A stretch of DNA of 64,000 bases from Flavobacterium sp. (GCA_027484725.1 JAIXSK010000017.1:310001-374000), one strand, 5' to 3'. Counted from the first letter of the stretch, positions 52,315 through 61,292 are shown. The notes: generated from the letters alone by a model not told the origin. A program made the numbers and translations.

Positions 52315-52436
52315 GGGCGTGCCGGCGCACAAGCTTTTTCTATTCATCAACTGTTTTCTGCGCCGTCGCGCTGTTCGCTTTATCTTTTGCCTACGCAAGC
52401 TTCGGCAAAAGGATGCCGCTGCCATCGCTCACGCAA
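52315..52436 (+). repeat. Dispersed hairpin element, copy D
   Basis: The longest copy. It starts GGGCGTGCCGGCGC and contains GCGCCGTCGCG, the 5' core GCTGTTCGCTTTATC, arm TTTTGCC (52385-52391), arm GGCAAAA (52404-52410), then GGATGCCGCTGCCATCGCTC and ACGC. ATC/GAT pairing across a bulged G extends the stem. It fills the 345-base gap between rplU and the M16 peptidase. The remainder of that gap holds the rplU promoter and AT-rich DNA without other visible features. Confidence 0.8.
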
Positions 52437-52530
52437 ATCCGAATCCTATAAAACTTCAACTAAAAATGCTACATTTGGCGTAACACAATCTTATTCAAAG
52501 CAGACTAAAATCTGCAAAACTGCAATGTAT

Positions 52531-53844
52531 ATGAGACAAACTTGGTTCATTGGCTGCTTACTGACTGTTTTGAGCAGCAACTTATTCGCCCAAAAAATCG
52601 AATTTCAAGAATACACCCTTGACAACGGCTTGCATGTCATTCTGCATCAAGACAAAACCGCTCCGGTCATCACTACCTCAGTGATGTATCACGTGGGCAC
52701 CAAAAACGAAAACCCCAACCGCACCGGTTTTGCCCATTTCTTTGAGCATTTGCTCTTTGAAGGCACCACCAATATTCCCAAAGGCGAGTGGATGAAAATT
52801 GTTTCGGGCAACGGCGGCTACAACAACGCCAATACTTCGGTTGACCGCACTTACTATTATGAAGTTTTTCCGTCCAACAATCTTGAACTCGCTTTGTGGA
52901 TGGAAGCCGACCGACTCAAACAACCCATCATCAACCAAGTGGGCGTTGACACCCAAAAAGAAGTGGTCAAAGAAGAAAAACGCCTCAAGGTAGACAACCA
53001 ACCCTACGGAAATTTACTCTCTGAAGTGCGCAAATATTTGTTTACCAAACATCCGTACCGCTGGAACATCGACGGTTCTATGGAACATATTGACGCCGCC
53101 ACATTGGCCGATTTTCAAGCATTCAACAAAAAATTCTATGTACCCAACAACGCAGTTTTGGTCGTTGCCGGAAATTTTGAAACCCAACAGGCTGTTGAAT
53201 GGATCAAAAAATATTTTGGCCCGATTAAAAAATCAGCTGATCCGGAAAAAATCAACGTAACCGAAGATCCGATTACCCAAGCTATTCAGGCAAAATATGA
53301 AGATCCGAATATTCAGATTCCGGCCATTGTGGTGGGCTACCGAATACCGTCAATGAAAACCCGCGAAGCGCGCACACTTGATTTGATTGCCGCTATTTTA
53401 AGCGACGGAAAAAGTTCGCGTTTGTACAAAAAAATTGTCGATGATAAAAAAATGGCCTTGCAAATTGGCGCTTTTCCGGTAAGTCAAGAAGATTATGGCA
53501 TGTATGTTATTTACGGATTGCCGCTGGGCAACAATACAACCGATAGCATTTTGGCCGAAATTGACCAAGAAATCCTCAAACTGCAAACCGAACTCATCTC
53601 AGAACGCGATTATCAAAAACTGCAAAACGCCATTGATACTGACTTTGTAAGCCGAAACTCAGGTGTTGAGAAAATCGCTGAGAACTTGGCTAAATATTAC
53701 ATGCTGTACGGCGATGTGAATTTGGTCAATACTGAAGCCGACATCTATCGTTCCATCACGCGTGAAGAAATTCGCGAAGCAGCCAAAAAATATCTCAACG
53801 CCAACCAACGCCTATTGTTGAATTATGTTCCGAAATCTAATTAA
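52531..53844 (+). CDS. M16 zinc peptidase, catalytic subunit
   Basis: I chose the ATG at 52531 (MRQTWFIGCLLTVLSSNLFAQ, a signal peptide). An ATG two codons before is also possible. The long upstream frame is the dispersed repeat and not protein. The 437-residue product has the inverted zinc motif H69-F-F-E72-H73 in GFAHFFEHLLFEGT, with the third ligand E149 in QKEVVKEEKRL, 76 residues on as in the family. It is exported and should process peptides in the periplasm. The partner subunit follows. Confidence 0.95.
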   Translation: MRQTWFIGCLLTVLSSNLFAQKIEFQEYTLDNGLHVILHQDKTAPVITTSVMYHVGTKNENPNRTGFAHFFEHLLFEGTTNIPKGEWMKIVSGNGGYNNANTSVDRTYYYEVFPSNNLELALWMEADRLKQPIINQVGVDTQKEVVKEEKRLKVDNQPYGNLLSEVRKYLFTKHPYRWNIDGSMEHIDAATLADFQAFNKKFYVPNNAVLVVAGNFETQQAVEWIKKYFGPIKKSADPEKINVTEDPITQAIQAKYEDPNIQIPAIVVGYRIPSMKTREARTLDLIAAILSDGKSSRLYKKIVDDKKMALQIGAFPVSQEDYGMYVIYGLPLGNNTTDSILAEIDQEILKLQTELISERDYQKLQNAIDTDFVSRNSGVEKIAENLAKYYMLYGDVNLVNTEADIYRSITREEIREAAKKYLNANQRLLLNYVPKSN

Positions 53845-53854
53845 TGCTCAATTT

Positions 53855-55891
53855 ATGAAAAGATTTTTAGCCTTATCGCTCAGCGTTTGCTGTCTGACTT
53901 TACAAGCGCAAAATATTCCGATGCCCAAACCCGGGCCGGCACCCACCGTTAATATTGGCAAACCGCAAACTTTTGAACTCGGCAACGGACTCAAGGTTTT
54001 GGTGGTTGAGAACCACAAACTTCCGCGTGTTTCTTTTAACCTAACCCTTGACAATCCGCCGTATGCCGAAGCAAACAAAAAAGGCGTCTCTGATTTAATG
54101 GGTTCGCTTTTGGGCAGCGGATTTGAAAACACCACCAAAGACGCATACAACGAAGAAGTTGATTTTTTGGGCACTTCAATCAATTTTAGCAGCGATGGCG
54201 CTTATGCCAGTGGGCTTTCAAAATACAGCCAACGCATCTTAGAACTCATGGCCCAAGGCGCTTTACACACAACGTTTAACCAAGTTGAATTTGACAAAGA
54301 AAAAGCCAAAATGCTCGAAGGGCTCAAGGCCGGAGAAAAAGATGTCTCAACCATTGCTCGCCGCGCAGAAAATGTTTTGTGTTATGGCAAAAACCACCCG
54401 TTTGGCGAATATGTTTCAGAAAACTCATTGAAAAGCATTACGCTCGATGATGTGATTTTAAATTACAATACTTATTTCGTTCCAGAAAACGCTTATTTAG
54501 TGGTCATTGGCGATGTCAAATGGGACGAAATCAAAACACAAGTTGAAGCATTATTCGGCCCTTGGCTTAAAGCTGCTGCCCCCAATTTGAGTTATACCGA
54601 CCCCAAAGACGTCCAGTATACGCAAATTAATTTTGTCGATGTGCCCAACGCAGTTCAGTCAGAAATATCCATCATGAATCTGAGCAAACTCAAAATGACC
54701 GATGCGGATTATTTTCCGGTGATGCTCACCAACTATATTTTGGGCGGAAGCAACGGACATTTGATGGATAATATTCGTGAAAAGCATGGCTGGACATATG
54801 ATGCCGGATCAAACATCGGTGCACAAAAATACATCGGCCGCTTTATCGCCTACGCTCAAGTGCGCAATGCCGTAACCGACAGCGCCGTGGTTGAGATGCT
54901 CAATGAAGTAAAACGCATGCGTACCGAGAAGGTTTCGGACAAAGAACTCAAAGAGGCCAAAGCAAGTTTTATTGGCCAGTTTGTGATGCAAACCGAAAAA
55001 CCGCAAGCCATAGCCGGATATGCACTGCGCACCAGAACCCAAAGTTTGCCAGAAGATTTTTATGAAAATTACATCCGCAACATCAATGCCGTAACCGCCG
55101 AAGATATTCAGCGCGTAGCCAATCTTTACATCAAACCCGACAAAGCCAGAATTGTGATTGCCGGCAAAGGAGAGGAAATCATTCCGGGATTGGAAAAACT
55201 CAAAATTCCGATGTTTTATTTTGACAAATGGGGCGGAAACACCACCAAGCCCGAATACAAACGAATTGTTCCGGCTGAAGTAACTGCCCAATCAGTAATT
55301 GAGAATTATCTCAAAAACATTGGCGGACAAAAAGCAGTATCTGAAGTCAAAACCTTGATGAGCGTGGCCTCGGGCACCATACAAGGCGCTCCTGTTGAGC
55401 TAACTTCTAAAAGCACTTCGTCAGGAAAAATGATGCGCGAGATGAAAGCCATGGGTATGTCGATGATGAAACAAGTCGTCAATGAAAAATCAGGCTATAT
55501 CATACAACAAGGCCAACGCAAAGATCTCACGCCAGACGAATTCAAAGAATACCAACAAGTAGCCCGTCCGTTTAATGAATTAGAATTACTCACCAAACCG
55601 GGCGTTGTCTTACAAGGATTAGAAAGCTTTAACGATACCGATGCTTATGTAATCAAAGACGGTAAAAATCTCAAATACTTTGACGCCAAAACCGGACTCA
55701 AAATAGCCGAAGCTTTAACGCTGAACGTGGGCGGTAAAGAAATCACCCAAACCATTTCATTTGGTGATTACCGCGATGTTAAAGGGATTAAATTTCCGTT
55801 TGAAACACGCATCAATTTAGGCATAGAAATTTTGCTGGTAACCACCGAAGTCAAAATCAACGAAGGTGTTTCTGATGAGGATTTTAAATAA
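53855..55891 (+). CDS. M16 peptidase partner subunit with C-terminal LolA-like domain
   Basis: The start at 53855, 10 bases after the catalytic gene, gives a signal peptide (MKRFLALSLSVCCLTLQAQ). The M16 fold covers about 35-470 (FELGNGLKVLVVENHKLPRVSF, YNTYFVPENAYLVVIGDVKW, VMLTNYILGGSNGHLMDNIREKHGWTYD). The HxxEH motif is replaced by GVSDLMGSLLG, so it is the non-catalytic half of a pair. About 200 extra residues (485-678; IENYLKNIGGQKAVSEVKTL, then YRDVKGIKFPFETRI) resemble LolA-like lipoprotein-carrier folds. This extension is frequent in Bacteroidetes and its role is unknown. Confidence 0.9.
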   Translation: MKRFLALSLSVCCLTLQAQNIPMPKPGPAPTVNIGKPQTFELGNGLKVLVVENHKLPRVSFNLTLDNPPYAEANKKGVSDLMGSLLGSGFENTTKDAYNEEVDFLGTSINFSSDGAYASGLSKYSQRILELMAQGALHTTFNQVEFDKEKAKMLEGLKAGEKDVSTIARRAENVLCYGKNHPFGEYVSENSLKSITLDDVILNYNTYFVPENAYLVVIGDVKWDEIKTQVEALFGPWLKAAAPNLSYTDPKDVQYTQINFVDVPNAVQSEISIMNLSKLKMTDADYFPVMLTNYILGGSNGHLMDNIREKHGWTYDAGSNIGAQKYIGRFIAYAQVRNAVTDSAVVEMLNEVKRMRTEKVSDKELKEAKASFIGQFVMQTEKPQAIAGYALRTRTQSLPEDFYENYIRNINAVTAEDIQRVANLYIKPDKARIVIAGKGEEIIPGLEKLKIPMFYFDKWGGNTTKPEYKRIVPAEVTAQSVIENYLKNIGGQKAVSEVKTLMSVASGTIQGAPVELTSKSTSSGKMMREMKAMGMSMMKQVVNEKSGYIIQQGQRKDLTPDEFKEYQQVARPFNELELLTKPGVVLQGLESFNDTDAYVIKDGKNLKYFDAKTGLKIAEALTLNVGGKEITQTISFGDYRDVKGIKFPFETRINLGIEILLVTTEVKINEGVSDEDFK

Positions 55892-55910
55892 AAAAACAGG
55901 TCAAAAAACA

Positions 55911-55943
55911 AAAGGCTGTCTTATGAGGCGGCCTTATTTTTTT
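55911..55943 (+). terminator. Rho-independent terminator after the M16 pair
   Basis: AAGGCTGTC and GGCGGCCTT form a stem with two G-U pairs, followed by ATTTTTTT. It overlaps the last codons of the convergent EamA gene. Confidence 0.7.
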
Positions 55944-56800
55944 CCGGTTAAATAAACGCCCAACAAAATGATGGCTGCTCCCAAAAGTTGTAAAGCACTC
56001 AAAGATTCTCCGTATAAAATGCCCCATCCACAGGCTACAATCGGAATTAAATAGGTGACTTGGGTTGAAAAAACCGGCGAAGATATCTGAATGAGTTTGT
56101 AAAATAATATATTGGCGATTCCGGTTCCGAAAACCCCTAAAAGCAAAACAAAAAACGAAGCTTTAAGCGTTTGTGGCTGAGCAGCAATATCAAAATAACC
56201 TGTAACTACCAATATAACCAATGCTGGCAAAAGCATAATGGCAAAGTTTCCGGCTGTAATGGCTTTGGGGCTCAGATCAGACAAATACTTTTTGACCAAA
56301 TTAACGTTGGCAGCATAACACATGGTAGCTACAATGACAAAACCTGCAAACCAATAATTCTGGCTCGGATGATCAATCGCGCCACTTAAAATAAGCATCA
56401 TTGTTCCAACCAAGCCAATCATCAAACCTATTACTTGCCCGCGTTTAACACTGAGCCCAAAAAAAGCAGTTCCCAGAATTAAGGCATTGACCGGTGTGAG
56501 TGAATTGAGAATAGAAGTAACCGAACTTGATATTTGCGTCTCAGCCAAAGCAAAAAAATAGGCCGGAATAAAATTGCCAAACAAACCGGCCAAAGCAACA
56601 AACTTCCATTGATGCCGCGGAATCTCAGGCAAATTTTTGTAACTCACCGCCAGTAAAAAAACGGCCGCACATACAATTCTAAGCGAGCCGAGTTGAAAAG
56701 GATTGAGACCGCCTAAACCCAATTCAATTAAAATAAATGAACTGCCCCAGATCAGAGCGAGCACCAAAAGTAAGAACCATTTGAGTTGACGGGTTTCCAT
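55934..56800 (-). CDS. EamA/DMT-family transporter
   Basis: A 288-residue membrane protein with ten predicted helices in two EamA halves (about 8-135 and 148-286). Each has the family pattern: LALIWGSSFILIELGLGGLNPFQ, LTPVNALILGTAFFGL in the first half, and IANILFYKLIQISSPVFSTQVTYLIPIVACGWGILYGE in the second. The family exports amino acids and other metabolites. The substrate here is unknown. It is transcribed alone. Confidence 0.92.
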   Translation of the reverse strand: METRQLKWFLLLVLALIWGSSFILIELGLGGLNPFQLGSLRIVCAAVFLLAVSYKNLPEIPRHQWKFVALAGLFGNFIPAYFFALAETQISSSVTSILNSLTPVNALILGTAFFGLSVKRGQVIGLMIGLVGTMMLILSGAIDHPSQNYWFAGFVIVATMCYAANVNLVKKYLSDLSPKAITAGNFAIMLLPALVILVVTGYFDIAAQPQTLKASFFVLLLGVFGTGIANILFYKLIQISSPVFSTQVTYLIPIVACGWGILYGESLSALQLLGAAIILLGVYLTGKK

Positions 56801-56915
56801 TGCGATGAATTTGAGCTCAAATTTGTAATAATTTTATGAATTGACCCTGAGAAAATTAATTATTTTTGTTGCGGATTCTTCAGATGATGCATCCCTCTAA
56901 CTAAATCCTCATCTC

Positions 56916-57284
56916 ATGAACTTATCAAAATTTTTCGCAGTTGCCTCTTGTTGCGGAATCGTTGTTACCGGTTGCAAACAAGCTGCCAGCCCGGCGCCGG
57001 AAAAAGCGGTCGCCAAAGTAAAACACGCTATTAATCCTGAAAAACTACAAACCGCTACATTTACTATTGACGGTATGACTTGCGCCATTGGTTGCGCCAA
57101 AACCATTCAGGACGAATTATCTGATTTAGACGGTGTTCAAAAAGCGTCCGTTGATTTTGACAAAAAAATCGCTACTGTTAGCTTTGACAGCTCATTGCAA
57201 ACACCTGAATCTTTGACCCAAGTGGTAGAAGCTACCGCTGACGGAAAAACGTATAAAGTATCTAATATGGTGGCCGGAAAATAA
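56916..57284 (+). CDS. HMA-domain lipoprotein with a C-x3-C metal site
   Basis: A 122-residue protein with a lipoprotein signal (VASCCGIVVTGCKQ, lipid Cys at about 20). After a short linker, residues about 46-115 form a heavy-metal-associated domain (ATFTIDGMTCAIGCAKTIQDEL, then GVQKASVDFDKKIATVSFD). The metal site reads M-T-C-A-I-G-C, with three residues between the cysteines and not the usual two, a variant I have seen in flavobacterial relatives. It is probably a periplasmic copper-binding protein. No copper ATPase adjoins. Confidence 0.88.
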   Translation: MNLSKFFAVASCCGIVVTGCKQAASPAPEKAVAKVKHAINPEKLQTATFTIDGMTCAIGCAKTIQDELSDLDGVQKASVDFDKKIATVSFDSSLQTPESLTQVVEATADGKTYKVSNMVAGK

Positions 57285-57305
57285 ACTCGGCAGACTTAAA
57301 AAAAT

Positions 57306-57338
57306 AAAGGAACCTTGATCGGGTTCCTTTTTTTTATT
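57306..57338 (+). terminator. Terminator between the HMA lipoprotein gene and gldD
   Basis: AAAGGAACC (57306-57314) and GGTTCCTTT (57322-57330) form a nine-pair stem followed by T residues, between convergent genes. Confidence 0.85.
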
Positions 57339-57903
57339 TCTTCCACCGAAGACTTTCAAGCAAGCGCTGCATGTCATTCTTTACATAACTCGCTGCCGGC
57401 ATAATCGAATCAAAATTGGGTTTGGCATAAAAATACACCGAACAATCTATAAAGTGCTTTGTGCTGTCGGTGGCATAGAACTGGCCGTTGGTAGCAGCGT
57501 TACCGTCAACATGATAAAACATGCCATACACTTTATGGGCCTGATTGATGAAAGGTTGTTCTAAGATATCATCCGCCTTGATGACATGTTCATAAGTGAG
57601 TTTCTGAGCATCGCGCAAAAGTACTTTAATGTTGCCTGAAACCGGTTTGTAGGTCAAATAAAGGGTTGCCTTCATTTTGGGATAATGAATCTCAAAATTG
57701 CAGTCAGATTTTTCTTTAATCACCGCCTCAGAATTCATATCAAAAGTAAACGGACAGTCATTTTCAAAATGGTCATAAGTGGCCTCGGGGTAATCTAAAC
57801 GCAATTGTCCGGATGGCTTGGGCAGCACCTCTTTGCGGCATGAAAGAGTCAAAACCGGTAGTAAAATAAGCATTAGAAATAAAATCGTCTTATTGTTTTT
57901 CAT
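57334..57903 (-). CDS. gldD: Gliding motility lipoprotein GldD
   Basis: A 189-residue protein with a lipoprotein signal (LILLPVLTLSCRKE). Family signatures are PKPSGQLRLDYPEATY, CPFTFDMNSEAVI, CNFEIHYPKMKATLYLTYK, YGMFYHVDGNAATNGQFYATD and DCSVYFYAKPNFDSIMPAASYVKNDM. GldD is required for gliding and T9SS function in Flavobacterium. It follows gldE by 2 bases, in the order mutY-ssb-gldE-gldD known from gliding flavobacteria. Confidence 0.96.
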   Translation of the reverse strand: MKNNKTILFLMLILLPVLTLSCRKEVLPKPSGQLRLDYPEATYDHFENDCPFTFDMNSEAVIKEKSDCNFEIHYPKMKATLYLTYKPVSGNIKVLLRDAQKLTYEHVIKADDILEQPFINQAHKVYGMFYHVDGNAATNGQFYATDSTKHFIDCSVYFYAKPNFDSIMPAASYVKNDMQRLLESLRWKK

Positions 57904-57905
57904 GT

Positions 57906-59201
57906 TTATTCTAAGGTAATTTTAATTTGTTTGATGCGCTTTTTATCGAGTGATTCTATGGTAAAACGATAAGATTCAAATTGTATTTTCTGTCCTTTCT
58001 TCGGAAAATGCCCCAAGACTTCTAATATAAATCCGGCCAAGGTTTCGGCCTCGCCTTTGTGGGTTTCGAATAAATCTTCATGAACGCCGGTAATTCGGTA
58101 AAAATCTTTAAGATTTACCTTGCCTTCAAAGAGAAAGTTCTGTTCGTCAATTTGTGAAAAATGAATGTTTTCATCGTCAAATTCATCACTGATATCGCCC
58201 ACAATTTCTTCAATAACATCTTCGAGCGAAACCACGCCCGAAGTTCCGCCATATTCATCAACCACCACCGCTAAATGGCTTTTCATGCGCTGAAAATCTT
58301 GTAATAAATTGTCTAGTTTTTTGTTTTCGGGCACAAAGAATGGTTCGCGCAAAAGTGTCGTCCAATTGAACTCTTTTTTGTGGATGTACGGCAGTAAATC
58401 TTTGACAAACAAAACGCCTTCAATTTGGTCAATATGATCGCGATAAACCGGAATACGCGAATAACCTTTGTCAGTGATTTTTATTAAAATTTCAGAGAAA
58501 GTTTCAGAAATTTCAAGTGCAAACAAATCAATGCGCGGGCTCATAACTTGCTTGGTGTCGGTATTGCCAAATGACACAATGCCTTCGAGGATTTTTTGTT
58601 CTTGTTGGGTCGTATCGTCGCTTGAAGTAAGCTCAAGCGCTTGTGAGAGTTGATCGACTGAAAAATTAGTTTTTTGTTTTCCGAGTTGCTCATGCAAAAA
58701 GATTGATACAGCCCGCATCGGAATACTAATGGGCGATAATATTTTATCTAGGATTGACAACGGATAAACTACCCATTGAGCAAATTTCAGGTTGTTTCGA
58801 TTGGCGTATACCTTGGGCAAAACTTCCCCAAAAAGCAAAATCAAGAACGTTACCAAAACTACTTCGATGACAAATCGCAAAACCGGCGAAGCGATACTTT
58901 CAAAAAGAGGACTCCCTACCACCGAAAATAAAATAACCACTCCGATGTTGATGAAATTGTTCGCAACAAGCAAAGTGGCTAGTAATTTTTTGGGTTTATC
59001 GAGCAAAGCCGATATAAGTCGGGCTTTTTCAGGATACTTTTTAGCGCAAAAATCTAAATCTTTTTGGGTGAGCGAAAAGTAAGCAACTTCAGAGGCAGAA
59101 ACCACCGCAGAACAAAACAGCAGAACAAATATTCCTGCAAAGCCCAAAAGCATTTGGGTATCTGGGTTTGACCAAAGTGTATAACTGGGCTCAGGGTCCA
59201 A
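57906..59201 (-). CDS. gldE: Gliding motility-associated protein GldE (CorC/HlyC-like)
   Basis: A 431-residue protein. An N-terminal DUF21/CNNM membrane domain (about 15-195, three to four helices, VVSASEVAYFSLTQKDLDF) is followed by two CBS domains (VMSPRIDLFALEISETFSEI to VEGVLFVKDLLPY-like IEGVLFVKDLLPY, and AVVVDEYGGTSGVVSLEDVIEEIVGDI) and a CorC_HlyC transporter-associated domain at the C-terminus. GldE supports GldD. It lies 24 bases after ssb and 2 bases before gldD, within one transcript. Confidence 0.95.
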   Translation of the reverse strand: MDPEPSYTLWSNPDTQMLLGFAGIFVLLFCSAVVSASEVAYFSLTQKDLDFCAKKYPEKARLISALLDKPKKLLATLLVANNFINIGVVILFSVVGSPLFESIASPVLRFVIEVVLVTFLILLFGEVLPKVYANRNNLKFAQWVVYPLSILDKILSPISIPMRAVSIFLHEQLGKQKTNFSVDQLSQALELTSSDDTTQQEQKILEGIVSFGNTDTKQVMSPRIDLFALEISETFSEILIKITDKGYSRIPVYRDHIDQIEGVLFVKDLLPYIHKKEFNWTTLLREPFFVPENKKLDNLLQDFQRMKSHLAVVVDEYGGTSGVVSLEDVIEEIVGDISDEFDDENIHFSQIDEQNFLFEGKVNLKDFYRITGVHEDLFETHKGEAETLAGFILEVLGHFPKKGQKIQFESYRFTIESLDKKRIKQIKITLE

Positions 59202-59225
59202 ATGAAAACAAATTAGTGAAACAAT

Positions 59226-59648
59226 TTAGAACGGCATATCGTTGTCCGGCATCGAATTCGAACTTCCGTCAAAACCGGTATTCTTGTCTGTCGATCTGGG
59301 TTCTATTTCTTTTTTGACATTGAGAAAAGTAAACTCGGTTACTTGAATTTCAGTAGTGTATTTGGTAACGCCGTCTTCTGTTTGCCACTGTCTTGATTTG
59401 ATGCGCCCTTCAACATATATTTTATCACCTTTTGAAAGATACTTTTCACAAATCTCAGCAGCTTTGTTCCGCACCACTAAATTATGCCATTCGGTAGAGG
59501 TAATTTTCTCGTTGGTTGACTTGTTGATATAAGTTTCGTTGGTGGCCAAAGGAAATCTTCCGATGCAGTTTCCACCTTCAAAATAGTGCATTTTGATATC
59601 TTCGCCTAAATGCCCGATCAACATAACTTTATTTAAGGTTCCACTCAT
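59226..59648 (-). CDS. ssb: Single-stranded DNA-binding protein
   Basis: A 140-residue protein with an OB fold (about 1-110: LNKVMLIGHLGEDIKMHYFEGG, RFPLATNETYINKSTNEK, TEWHNLVVRNKAAEICEKYLSKGDKIYVEGRI) and the acidic protein-interaction tip ending NDMPF. It is shorter in the linker than E. coli SSB. It lies between mutY and gldE. The tip matches the DDLPF end of the DUF3127 protein at 33.8 kb. Confidence 0.97.
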   Translation of the reverse strand: MSGTLNKVMLIGHLGEDIKMHYFEGGNCIGRFPLATNETYINKSTNEKITSTEWHNLVVRNKAAEICEKYLSKGDKIYVEGRIKSRQWQTEDGVTKYTTEIQVTEFTFLNVKKEIEPRSTDKNTGFDGSSNSMPDNDMPF

Positions 59649-59706
59649 TTTTTAGAGGTTTTTTGGGATGTATGTAATTCGACCAAATGTAATGATTTTT
59701 TAAAAA

Positions 59707-60744
59707 CTAATTCCATTGCCGCGTCATAAAATTAAAAATAACAATTGGTGTAGGAAGTGATAGGGCGACCTGCCGAGACATTGCATTGACAAGATGGCCC
59801 GAGAGCTTGACTTTCCAGAATTTTACATGCAACAACCTATGGGTAAGGCGGTGCGAAATTTCTTCAGATGTGACTTCTTGCAAAGCAACAATTTGCTCTT
59901 TATAAACAGATTGCTTGAGCCAATCAAACACTAATTTTTCGTCGGCTGCAGATGCTGTTTCCAGCAACGGAAACTCATATAATTGCTTCCAAATTCCCGA
60001 CTCAGAACGTTTTTGGAGCAAGGTTTTATGATCTTCATCTTCAAAAACCATATAATTAAAATGTTTTTGTTGCACTTTGGTTTTAGATATTTTCACCGGA
60101 AGTTGATACACTTTTTTTCCGGCTAAAGCCAAACAAGCGCTGGCCAGCGGACAAACATGGCAATCCGGACTTTGCGGCACACATTGCAAGGCACCGAATT
60201 CCATAATAGCCTGATTGAACAAACCCGGATTTTCTCTGAGCATGAGTTCATTGGCCAAAGCAAAAAACTCTTTGTAGGCCGAAGACGAGGCAATATCGGT
60301 TTCAACAGCAAAAAAACGCGCCAAAACCCTATATACATTACCGTCTACTACTGCAACCGGTTCATTGAAACAAAATGAGGCTATGGCGGCCGCAGTATAA
60401 CTGCCAATTCCTTTTAGTTTGAGTAGTTCTTGATAGGTTTCCGGAAATTGCCCGCCAAGTTCAAAAGCAATTTTTTGTGCTGTTTGATGCAAATTACGCG
60501 CTCTAGAATAATACCCTAAGCCTTGCCAGAGCTTTAGCACCTGCTCTTCAGAGGCATTGGCCAAATCAGTAACGGTCGGAAAAGCTTCAACAAATGCATG
60601 GTAATAAGGCATGGCTTGTGCTACACGGGTTTGTTGGAGCATGATTTCTGAAAGCCAAACAAAGTAAGGATTTCTGGTGTTTCTCCAGGGTAAATCGCGT
60701 TTATTAGCCGCATACCACTGAGTAATTTGCAAGGCAAAATCCAT
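59707..60744 (-). CDS. mutY: A/G-specific adenine glycosylase
   Basis: A 345-residue protein. Catalytic Glu in EIMLQQTRVAQAMPYY; HhH LKGIGSYTAAAIASF followed by the catalytic Asp in AVVDGNVYRVLARFF; iron-sulfur ligands C-x6-C-x2-C-x5-C in CVPQSPDCHVCPLASAC. The C-terminal NUDIX-like domain (about 230-345) recognises 8-oxoguanine. It removes adenine mispaired with 8-oxoG. It begins the mutY-ssb-gldE-gldD group and is divergent from the HU gene. Confidence 0.96.
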   Translation of the reverse strand: MDFALQITQWYAANKRDLPWRNTRNPYFVWLSEIMLQQTRVAQAMPYYHAFVEAFPTVTDLANASEEQVLKLWQGLGYYSRARNLHQTAQKIAFELGGQFPETYQELLKLKGIGSYTAAAIASFCFNEPVAVVDGNVYRVLARFFAVETDIASSSAYKEFFALANELMLRENPGLFNQAIMEFGALQCVPQSPDCHVCPLASACLALAGKKVYQLPVKISKTKVQQKHFNYMVFEDEDHKTLLQKRSESGIWKQLYEFPLLETASAADEKLVFDWLKQSVYKEQIVALQEVTSEEISHRLTHRLLHVKFWKVKLSGHLVNAMSRQVALSLPTPIVIFNFMTRQWN

Positions 60745-60802
60745 GTTAAATTTTTGGTTTACAAAAATAAAAGTTTATGTGATTAAATTTTAGTCAATTA
60801 GG

Positions 60803-60834
60803 TTGATTTATTGTTTTATAAATTCATATATTTG
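60803..60834 (+). promoter_or_regulatory. Promoter of the HU gene
   Basis: TTG (60803-60805), 21 bases and TATATTTG (60827-60834) followed by GC. It lies 45 bases before the ATG and fits the Bacteroidetes consensus. Confidence 0.65.
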
Positions 60835-60878
60835 CGGCCTCAAAAAAAATCAAATATTATTTTAAAATACGAAAGAAA

Positions 60879-61169
60879 ATGACGAAAGCAGACATCGTAG
60901 CGAAAATTTCTGAGAAGTTAGGTCTTGAAAAAGGAGATGTTCAAGCCACTGTAGAATCTTTTATGGAAGAAGTAAAAACTTCTTTGGAAACAGGAGACAA
61001 TGTTTATTTAAGAGGATTCGGTAGCTTTATCATCAAAACAAGAGCTGAAAAAACCGGAAGAAATATCTCTAAAAACACCACCATCAAAATTCCGGCGCAC
61101 AACATTCCGGCTTTCAAACCAGCTAAAGTTTTCGTAGAAGGCGTAAAAACTAACAACGAAGCCAAATAA
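60879..61169 (+). CDS. hup: HU-family DNA-binding protein
   Basis: A 96-residue protein. It starts MTKADIVAKISEKLGLEKGDVQ and has the DNA-binding arm region GFGSFIIKTRAEKTGRNISKNT and IPAHNIPAFKPAKVF. HU bends DNA and organises the nucleoid. The length is slightly above the usual 90 because of a short C-terminal tail (VKTNNEAK). A 30-codon basic gene follows after 30 bases, a fixed neighbourhood in Bacteroidetes, and RNase G comes next. Confidence 0.97.
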   Translation: MTKADIVAKISEKLGLEKGDVQATVESFMEEVKTSLETGDNVYLRGFGSFIIKTRAEKTGRNISKNTTIKIPAHNIPAFKPAKVFVEGVKTNNEAK

Positions 61170-61199
61170 AAAAATTTATTAATCACTAATTCACCAGCT

Positions 61200-61292
61200 A
61201 TGCCAAGTGGTAAAAAAAGAAAAAGACATAAGGTAGCTACGCACAAGCGTAAAAAAAGAGCGAGAGCTAACCGCCACAAAAAGAAAAAGTAG
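61200..61292 (+). CDS. AURKAIP1/COX24 (mS38-like) 30-residue basic protein
   Basis: A 30-codon gene starting at 61200 (MPSGKKRKRHKVATHKRKKR, then ARANRHKKKK). It matches the AURKAIP1/COX24 C-terminal domain, found in mitochondrial ribosomal protein mS38 and in short Bacteroidetes proteins. Nearly every residue is Lys, Arg or His, so a ribosomal RNA-binding role is plausible. It follows HU by 30 bases and its stop codon lies inside a terminator stem. Confidence 0.8.
   Translation: MPSGKKRKRHKVATHKRKKRARANRHKKKK

Noticed and set aside
52306..52530. Upstream extension of the M16 peptidase frame (75 extra codons)
   Set aside because: It is the translation of the dispersed repeat and AT-rich leader. 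The ATG at 52531 gives a proper signal peptide.
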